Shown in pieces: positions 58,843 through 64,000 of a stretch of 64,000 bases of DNA. The notes under the pieces are model-generated. The model was not told the DNA's origin and searched no databases. It saw only the letters and a program-made list of their open reading frames with translations. The stretch's first letter is position 1, and every line of letters starts with the position of its first letter. Source of the stretch: Myxococcales bacterium (GTDB lineage: Bacteria > Myxococcota_A > UBA796 > GCA-2862545); assembly GCA_019634415.1 (NCBI GenBank), contig JAHQVJ010000102.1, positions 62,001 through 126,000 of the forward strand, written 5' to 3'. A program made the position numbers and the translations under genes.

Positions 58843-60519
58843 ATGTCTTTCTTTCAAGATCCTCCGAAGCTCGGCAACCAGTACCATGACGACCGCGTCA
58901 TCCAGTCGGTGGTGCGTCGCCACGTTCCGGCGGATGGCCTCGCCACGGTGGAGGAGGAGCTGGCGAGTATGGGAGCGCTCGCCGGCGACGAGCTGTACCG
59001 CGCCCAGCTCGCCGACCGACAGAACGAGCCCCTGCTGGTGCAGTGGGATCCGTGGGGGAACCGGGTGGACCGGATCGAGCTCACCGCGGTGTGGAAGCGG
59101 GCGGCACAGCTCGCTGCCGAGCGGGGCGTGGTGGCCACGGCCTACGAGGGCCGGCTCGGCGAGGCGTCGCGGATCCATCAGTTCGCGCTGGCCTATCTGT
59201 TCGACCCGTCCACCGACACGTACACCTGTCCCCTGGCGATGACGGACGGCGCGGCGCGGACCTTGCTCGAGCACGACGACCGCGTACTGGCCGAGCGTGC
59301 CGTGCCCCATCTCACGCACCGCGACCCCGCGCAGGCGTGGACCTCGGGCCAGTGGATGACGGAGCGCACGGGCGGCTCGGACGTGGGCCTCACCGAGACC
59401 CGGGCGGAGCCGATGGAGTCAGGCGCCTACGGGGTGTCTGGCGCCCATCGGCTGTACGGCACGAAGTGGTTCACCTCCGCCGCCACGAGCCAGATGGCGC
59501 TGACCCTGGCGCGACCCGTGGGGGAGCCCCCCGGTGGGCGAGGGCTCACGCTGTTCTACCTGGAGACGGTCCGCGACGACGGGTCGGCCAACGGGATCGC
59601 CGTCAATCGGCTGAAGGACAAGCTCGGGACCAGGAAGCTGCCGACCGCCGAGCTCACCTTGCACGGTGCCGTCGCCGTGCCGGTGGCTGGGCTGGGGCAC
59701 GGGATCCGGAACATCACCCCCATGCTCAACGTCACCCGCACCTGGAACGCCGTGTCTTCGGTGGCCATCCTGCGACGCGGCGTGGCGCTGGCCGCCGATT
59801 ATGCGGTGCGTCGCCACCAGTTCGGCACGGCCCTGCACGACAAGCCGCTGCACGCCGACACCCTGGCGGGCGTGCAGGCGGAGCTCGAGGGAGCCACGCT
59901 CATGGCCTTCCGGGTGGTGGCGCTGCTCGGGCGGCACGAGGCGGGCACTGCGACCGACCAGGATCGGCAGCTGCTCCGGGTGCTCACGCCCATCGCCAAG
60001 CTGCTCACGGCCAAGCAGGCCGTGGCGGGGCTGTCGGAGATCCTCGAGTGCTTCGGGGGGGCCGGCTACGTCGAGGACACGGGCCTGCCGCGCCTGCTGC
60101 GGGATGCGCAGGTGCTGCCGATCTGGGAGGGCACCACCAACGTGCTGTCCCTCGACATGCTGCGCGCCCTGGGGCGGCAGCTCGATCTGGGGCCCATCGA
60201 GCGAGAGCTGCAGCGGCTGCAGGCCCCACAGGCCGCGGTTCGCGCCTTCGAGGCGGCGCGTGCCTGGCTCGTGGACGTGGCTGGGCGCGACCGGGGGGCC
60301 ATGGAGGCGGGTGCCCGTCGCCTCGCACTGACGCTGGGGCGCAGCCTGCAGCTCGCGCTGCTGGCGGACCATGCTCGCTGGTGCGAGGCGAGGCTGTCGG
60401 ATCCGCGACCCGGCGTGGCGGCGGCCCGCTTCAGTGCGGCTGGGGTGTCCTGCTTGGCTTCGGTGCCCGCGTGGGACGAGGCGCGTGCCACGTGGATCCC
60501 AGGGAGCGCGGCGGACTGA
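58843..60519 (+). CDS. AidB-like acyl-CoA dehydrogenase
   Basis: A 558-residue flavoprotein. QWMTERTGGSDVG and LYGTKWFTSAATS are the FAD-binding motifs of the middle domain; CFGGAGYVEDTGLPRLLRDA and LPIWEGTTNVLSLDML mark the C-terminal helical domain. The long N-terminal part and size match AidB-like enzymes rather than the ~380-residue short-chain dehydrogenases. AidB of E. coli belongs to the alkylation response and binds DNA; a plain dehydrogenase on branched acyl-CoA is equally possible. AAAGGG supports ATG at 58843. The 3' end overlaps the convergent acyltransferase gene by 89 bases. Confidence 0.88.
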   Translation: MSFFQDPPKLGNQYHDDRVIQSVVRRHVPADGLATVEEELASMGALAGDELYRAQLADRQNEPLLVQWDPWGNRVDRIELTAVWKRAAQLAAERGVVATAYEGRLGEASRIHQFALAYLFDPSTDTYTCPLAMTDGAARTLLEHDDRVLAERAVPHLTHRDPAQAWTSGQWMTERTGGSDVGLTETRAEPMESGAYGVSGAHRLYGTKWFTSAATSQMALTLARPVGEPPGGRGLTLFYLETVRDDGSANGIAVNRLKDKLGTRKLPTAELTLHGAVAVPVAGLGHGIRNITPMLNVTRTWNAVSSVAILRRGVALAADYAVRRHQFGTALHDKPLHADTLAGVQAELEGATLMAFRVVALLGRHEAGTATDQDRQLLRVLTPIAKLLTAKQAVAGLSEILECFGGAGYVEDTGLPRLLRDAQVLPIWEGTTNVLSLDMLRALGRQLDLGPIERELQRLQAPQAAVRAFEAARAWLVDVAGRDRGAMEAGARRLALTLGRSLQLALLADHARWCEARLSDPRPGVAAARFSAAGVSCLASVPAWDEARATWIPGSAAD

Positions 60520-61267
60520 GGCTGTAGACGGCCTGTCGCAGGTGGCTCACCAGCTGCTCGTCCGACCGAGACGCCAGGTCGTCGGACCAGGGGATGGGCA
60601 GACCGATGCGCACGCTGACTGGCTGGCCGCGTCGAGCCTTCATCTCGCGCATCAGCACCGCGGCCCGAAGGGTAGGGCTGAACTGGCTGACGGCCTGGAA
60701 GAGCGGGGAGTTGGAGCCCTGCGTGTGCATCGGCACCACCGTGGCCTCCGACGATCGGAGGATCTTCGCCACGGTGGGATGCCACTCGAGGTCGGTGATC
60801 GGGCCGCTGAGCCCCTTGGCCGTGGAGATCCCGCCTGCCGGGAACAGCAGCAGCGTGCCGCCCTGACGCAGCTCCAGCAGCGCCGCCTTCACCGACGTGC
60901 GGTTGACGCGCCGGGCCTGCTCGTCGTCGGCCATGTCCACGGGAAGCATGTAGGGCTGCAGGCGAGGCTCGCGACACAGCCCCTGGTGCAGCAGGATCTT
61001 GAAGGGACCACGGCACTGCGCCGCCAGATGACACAGCGCGAGCCCGTCCACCACCCCGAAGGGATGGTTGGCGATGAGCAGGACGGGCCCTTCGGCGGGG
61101 ATGCGCTCGAGCGCGGCCTTGCTCACGTCCACGCCGATGTGCATCTCGTCGAGGATGCGACCGAAGAAGCCCAGCGGATCGCCTGTGCTCAAGGCGGCGT
61201 CGTAGCGGCGACCCAGCCACCGGCGACCCGTCATTCGCTCGACGACGCGAATGAACCGACGCCGCAT
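60431..61267 (-). CDS. PlsC-like lysophospholipid acyltransferase
   Basis: A 278-residue acyltransferase with NHPFGVVD (HX4D catalytic motif) near residue 67, QGLCREPRLQPYMLPVDM and LLLFPAGGIST, matching the hemolysin-like/OlsA-like PlsC group. It would acylate a lysolipid or ornithine lipid. The final ~30 residues are Pro/Arg-rich and come from the 89-base overlap with the convergent dehydrogenase gene. It starts 41 bases after the trpA stop on the same strand and may be read from the trp operon. Confidence 0.82.
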   Translation of the reverse strand: MRRRFIRVVERMTGRRWLGRRYDAALSTGDPLGFFGRILDEMHIGVDVSKAALERIPAEGPVLLIANHPFGVVDGLALCHLAAQCRGPFKILLHQGLCREPRLQPYMLPVDMADDEQARRVNRTSVKAALLELRQGGTLLLFPAGGISTAKGLSGPITDLEWHPTVAKILRSSEATVVPMHTQGSNSPLFQAVSQFSPTLRAAVLMREMKARRGQPVSVRIGLPIPWSDDLASRSDEQLVSHLRQAVYSLSPPRSLGSTWHAPRPTRAPKPSRTPQPH

Positions 61268-61308
61268 GGGCGTGTGCTCGCGGGTGGCGTAGGTGGGCCA
61301 GGCTTCGC

Positions 61309-62088
61309 TCAGGGGGCCTCCTGCGACCCGGTAACGCTGTTCTCCCGTTCGGGGGGAGATCCGCCCATCAGCTGGTGCAGGAACGCGACAGGGTCGTCAC
61401 CTCGGGCCAGCACATCCACCAGGGCGGATCCCACGATCACGCCGTCGCAATGCGGGGAAAGGCGCTGAACGTCGGTGGCGGCTCGCACCCCGAAGCCGGC
61501 CATCACCGGCAGCGCGGTGGCGTTGCGCACGCGGCCCAGGTAGCTGGACAACCCCTCGCGTTCGCTGTCGAGCGCCGTGCCCGTGATGCCTGTACGGGTG
61601 ACGGCGTACACGAAGCCGCTGCTCGCCTCGCACAGGTCCGCCATCCGGCCAGGCTCGGTCAGCGGGGTGACCAGCTGCACCTGGGGAACCTCTCCGAGGA
61701 TGTGACGCTCGTGGAGCGGACAATCGGGCACGATGAGCGCCGAGACGTCGGCCTGCACGAGGGCCTGGGGGAGACCATCGCCAAAGGCGAGGAAGGGATT
61801 GAGGTATCCCATGAGCGCCACCGGAACGGGGCAGCCAGCCACGGTCTGCAAGATCCAGGGAAGGTCCACTCCCTGCTGCAGGGCGGCGTGGCTGGCCTGC
61901 TGGATGCTGACACCGTCGGCCATCGGATCGGTGAAGGGCACGCCCACCTCGATCACGTCCGCGACGGTGGCCACGCGGTGGAGCAGCGCCCGGAACGCCT
62001 CGCGGTCGGGGTAGCCGGCCACGAGGTAGGCGACGAGTGCGCCGCTTCCGTGCTTGGGGCTGCGCAGGGCCTGGGTGATGGGGCTCAT
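61309..62088 (-). CDS. trpA: Tryptophan synthase alpha chain
   Basis: A 259-residue TIM-barrel subunit that cleaves indole-3-glycerol phosphate to indole. IEVGVPFTDPMADG carries the catalytic Glu and Asp; VALMGYLNPFLAFG and YAVTRTGITGT (phosphate loop) and CDGVIVGSALVDVL complete the fold. The ATG at 62088 overlaps the trpB stop as ATGA. The tail beyond the barrel (GSPPERENSVTGSQEAP) is unique. Confidence 0.95.
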   Translation of the reverse strand: MSPITQALRSPKHGSGALVAYLVAGYPDREAFRALLHRVATVADVIEVGVPFTDPMADGVSIQQASHAALQQGVDLPWILQTVAGCPVPVALMGYLNPFLAFGDGLPQALVQADVSALIVPDCPLHERHILGEVPQVQLVTPLTEPGRMADLCEASSGFVYAVTRTGITGTALDSEREGLSSYLGRVRNATALPVMAGFGVRAATDVQRLSPHCDGVIVGSALVDVLARGDDPVAFLHQLMGGSPPERENSVTGSQEAP

Positions 62089-63266
62089 GGGGTCGCCTCC
62101 AGCGTGGCCAGGTCCTTGTCGCCGCGGCCCGACAAGTTCACCAGCAGCAAGCTGCCGGGGTGGTCGACGGCGTAGGCGCGGGCGCCCGCGAGGGCGTGGG
62201 CCGACTCCAGCGCCGGCAGGATCCCCTCCAGGCGACACAGCTCCCGCAAGGCCTCCAGGGCCTCGTCGTCGGTGGCGACGGTGTAGCGAGCCCGCCCGGT
62301 GGCGGCGAGCAGCGCGTGCTCGGGGCCCACGCCGGGGTAGTCCAGCCCCGCTGAGATGGAGTGGGTCTCCTGGATCTGGCCGGCCTCGGTCTGCAGCAGC
62401 AGCGACAAGCAGCCGTGCAGCACGCCCTCGGTGCCGTGGGTCACGGTGGCGGCGTGATGCTGTGGCTCTGCCGAGCGTCCCCCTGCCTCGACGCCCAGCA
62501 GGGCCACCTCGGGGTCGTGCCGGAACGGGTGGAACAGGCCGATGGCGTTCGAGCCGCCGCCGACGCAGGCAATCGCCACGTCGGGGAGGCGGCCGCGGGC
62601 TTCGAGGAGCTGGGCGCGGGCCTCCCGGCCGATCACCGCCTGCAGCTCGCGCACCAGCAGCGGGTAGGGATGCGGACCCACGGCGGAGCCGAGCACGTAG
62701 GCCGTGCCCTCGGGGTCTGCGACCCAGGCCCGCAGTGCCTCGTCGATGGCGGCGCGCAGGGTGGCGTCCCCCGACGTGACGGGAACGACCTCGGCACCCA
62801 GCTGGTGCATGCGCATCACGTTGGGCGCCTGGCGCTTCACGTCGACCGCCCCCATGTAGACGGTGCACGGCAGCCCCACGCGAGCGCAGGCCGCGGCGGT
62901 GGCGACCCCGTGCTGCCCGGCACCCGTCTCCGCCACCACTCGGGTGGCGCCGCTGCGCTTGGCGAGCATGGCCTGTCCGAGCGCGTTGTTGATCTTGTGG
63001 GCGCCGGTGTGGGCGAGGTCCTCGCGCTTGAGGTAGACCTCCGCCCCCCACGCCTCGGACAGGTGCGCGCACAGCGTGAGGGCGGTGGGGCGCCCCACCC
63101 AGGTGCGCAGCTCGTGCGTGTAGACCTCGAGGAAGGTCTCGTCGGCCAGCGCCTCCGTCACCTGGGCGGTGAGCCGCTCGATGGCGGGCACCAGCATCTC
63201 GGGGACGAAGCAGCCGCCGAACCGGCCGAAGCGGCCGAGTGCGGTGGGCGCATCCGATGCGATCAC
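62085..63266 (-). CDS. trpB: Tryptophan synthase beta chain
   Basis: A 393-residue PLP enzyme that joins indole and serine. LAHTGAHKINNALGQAMLAK contains the PLP-binding Lys; AETGAGQHGVATA and CVGGGSNAIGLFHPF (phosphate loop) are intact, as is HSISAGLDYPGVGPEH. It is read from GTG at 63266 with GGAGGA upstream and overlaps trpF by four bases (GTGA). Standard length for the family. Confidence 0.96.
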   Translation of the reverse strand: MIASDAPTALGRFGRFGGCFVPEMLVPAIERLTAQVTEALADETFLEVYTHELRTWVGRPTALTLCAHLSEAWGAEVYLKREDLAHTGAHKINNALGQAMLAKRSGATRVVAETGAGQHGVATAAACARVGLPCTVYMGAVDVKRQAPNVMRMHQLGAEVVPVTSGDATLRAAIDEALRAWVADPEGTAYVLGSAVGPHPYPLLVRELQAVIGREARAQLLEARGRLPDVAIACVGGGSNAIGLFHPFRHDPEVALLGVEAGGRSAEPQHHAATVTHGTEGVLHGCLSLLLQTEAGQIQETHSISAGLDYPGVGPEHALLAATGRARYTVATDDEALEALRELCRLEGILPALESAHALAGARAYAVDHPGSLLLVNLSGRGDKDLATLEATP

Positions 63267-63826
63267 GACTCCTCCAGTGCCGCGCGAGCGGCGGTGACGA
63301 ACGCCCGGACGGCGTGTGGGTCCTTGCGACCCGGGGTGGACTCCACCCCGGAGCTGACGTCGACGGCGGCCGGACGCACGGTCCGGATCGCGGCGGCGAC
63401 GGTGTGGGGGGTCAGCCCCCCGGCGAGCACGAGTCGGCAGCGACGGGCGAGGGCGTGGGCGCGCGACGCGTCGGCGGCGATGCCCTGGCCACCCCCGGCG
63501 GGCCCGTCGAGCAGGGCGTCGCCGAGGGGGGTGGGGGAGGTGCGCAGCTGCAGGTCGTCCGCATCCTTGTGGGCGATGAGCCGCGGTAGCGGTGGGGTGG
63601 TGCGGAAGTCGAAGGCTTGCACCACGTCGAAGCCCTTCAGCTCTTGGCCGTCCCAGGTGCGGAACACGGCCACGCGGATCACGGACTCGGCGGCGACGAG
63701 CAGGGGCTCGGGATCGAGCACGGTGCGCGGCGAGCCTTCGCAGCACACGATGCCGATGGCGTCGGCTCCGGCGTCGATGGCGGCGCGCACGTCCTCGGGG
63801 CGGGTCACCCCGCAGATCTTGATCAC
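63263..63826 (-). CDS. trpF: Phosphoribosylanthranilate isomerase
   Basis: A 187-residue TIM barrel starting MIKICGVTRPEDVRAA, with the catalytic Cys at position 5. The catalytic Asp is in AAVDVSSGVESTPG. Slightly shorter than the usual ~200 residues. It is read from GTG at 63826, which overlaps the trpC stop as GTGA, with GGGAGG upstream. It lies between trpC and trpB in the conserved order C-F-B-A. Confidence 0.94.
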   Translation of the reverse strand: MIKICGVTRPEDVRAAIDAGADAIGIVCCEGSPRTVLDPEPLLVAAESVIRVAVFRTWDGQELKGFDVVQAFDFRTTPPLPRLIAHKDADDLQLRTSPTPLGDALLDGPAGGGQGIAADASRAHALARRCRLVLAGGLTPHTVAAAIRTVRPAAVDVSSGVESTPGRKDPHAVRAFVTAARAALEES

Positions 63827-64000
63827 GGCTGCCTCCCGGCGGCGAGCATCTCGCCGAGCAGGCGTGCGGGGTCGGCGGCCTGCATCAGCGCCGTCCCCAC
63901 CAGCGCCATGCGGTAGCCGGCGGCCCGGGCCACGCCGATGTCGGCGGCCTGGTGCATGCCGCTCTCGGCCACGTAGATCTCGTCGTCGCGGTGCAGTGGA
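63823..64000 (-). CDS. trpC: Indole-3-glycerol-phosphate synthase, C-terminal part (cut by the window)
   Basis: The last 58 codons are present: YVAESGMHQAADIGVARAAG and MALVGTALMQAADPARLL match the end of IGPS, where AESGI and VGxALM form the phosphate-binding loops. It ends at a TGA (63823-63825) overlapping the trpF start. The gene continues beyond base 64000. Confidence 0.9.
   Translation of the reverse strand, partial: PLHRDDEIYVAESGMHQAADIGVARAAGYRMALVGTALMQAADPARLLGEMLAAGRQP

Noticed and set aside
58843..60519. A true DNA-repair AidB assignment
   Set aside because: General AidB-like features are visible, but nothing in the sequence or neighbours ties it to an alkylation response, so only the family name was kept.

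Overview
The window is one continuous piece of a GC-rich (clearly above 65%) bacterial chromosome and looks myxobacterial (Myxococcota, former Deltaproteobacteria). Three things point that way. The first is the many secreted lipoproteins and the large surface proteins, one of which combines a Myxococcus-type Cys-rich repeat (CGDSVIDAGEQCDDGN), about 40 thrombospondin type-3 repeats and a MYXO-CTERM-like tail (Cys-rich motif, hydrophobic stretch, Arg cluster). The second is the set of eukaryote-like regulators: a Ser/Thr kinase, a pseudokinase and three very large ATPase/TPR transcription factors. The third is the pair of Uma2 proteins and the TIGR02147/DUF4423-type regulator. No rRNA, tRNA, IS element, CRISPR array or phage gene was recognised.

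Layout. 1-1.6 kb: end of an unknown gene, a DEDDh exonuclease, a Phd/RelE-type toxin-antitoxin pair and three tandem 62-bp palindromic repeats. 1.6-16.4 kb: beta-helix lipoprotein, PhoD-like phosphatase, two arylsulfotransferase-like lipoproteins, transmembrane Ser/Thr kinase, DJ-1/PfpI protein, a wHTH-ATPase-TPR regulator and a dockerin-like secreted protein. 16.4-23.2 kb: two Uma2 genes that share an upstream sequence, flanking a cytochrome-c/DUF1501 pair; then a small cytochrome lipoprotein translationally coupled to an envelope protein. 23.2-26.1 kb: ECF sigma factor, anti-sigma/FecR/TPR protein and a third operon member. 26.2-32.2 kb: two small lipoproteins, then a DUF4423 regulator divergent from a 1205-residue pseudokinase/coiled-coil protein across a strong inverted repeat.

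32.3-34.9 kb is the most notable part: a minus-strand operon of a universal-stress-like protein, a NhaD/ArsB-type ion transporter and an ArsC/Spx-family oxidoreductase. The catalytic cysteine codon of the last gene is an in-frame TGA, followed at the right distance by a hairpin with a GGUC loop. I read this as a selenoprotein (UxxC motif) with a bacterial SECIS element; conventional gene calling would truncate or miss it.

35-45.5 kb: an MFS-acyltransferase fusion, a TPR/pentapeptide/pore-like membrane protein, a two-gene membrane/secreted unit, and two tandem paralogous lipoproteins with strong terminators and a broken ORF behind them. 45.6-50.7 kb: the giant TSP3 surface protein. 50.9-58.8 kb: an ArsM-like methyltransferase, a regulator with two wHTH domains plus a cyclase-like domain, a TTC38-like TPR protein and a SARP-type regulator. 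58.8-64 kb: an AidB-like acyl-CoA dehydrogenase, a PlsC-like acyltransferase, and a tightly overlapping trpC-trpF-trpB-trpA operon on the minus strand, with trpC cut by the window edge.

Start codons were often moved downstream of the longest open frame where a Shine-Dalgarno sequence or signal peptide decided the case. All functions come from motif recognition by eye; no database search was run.
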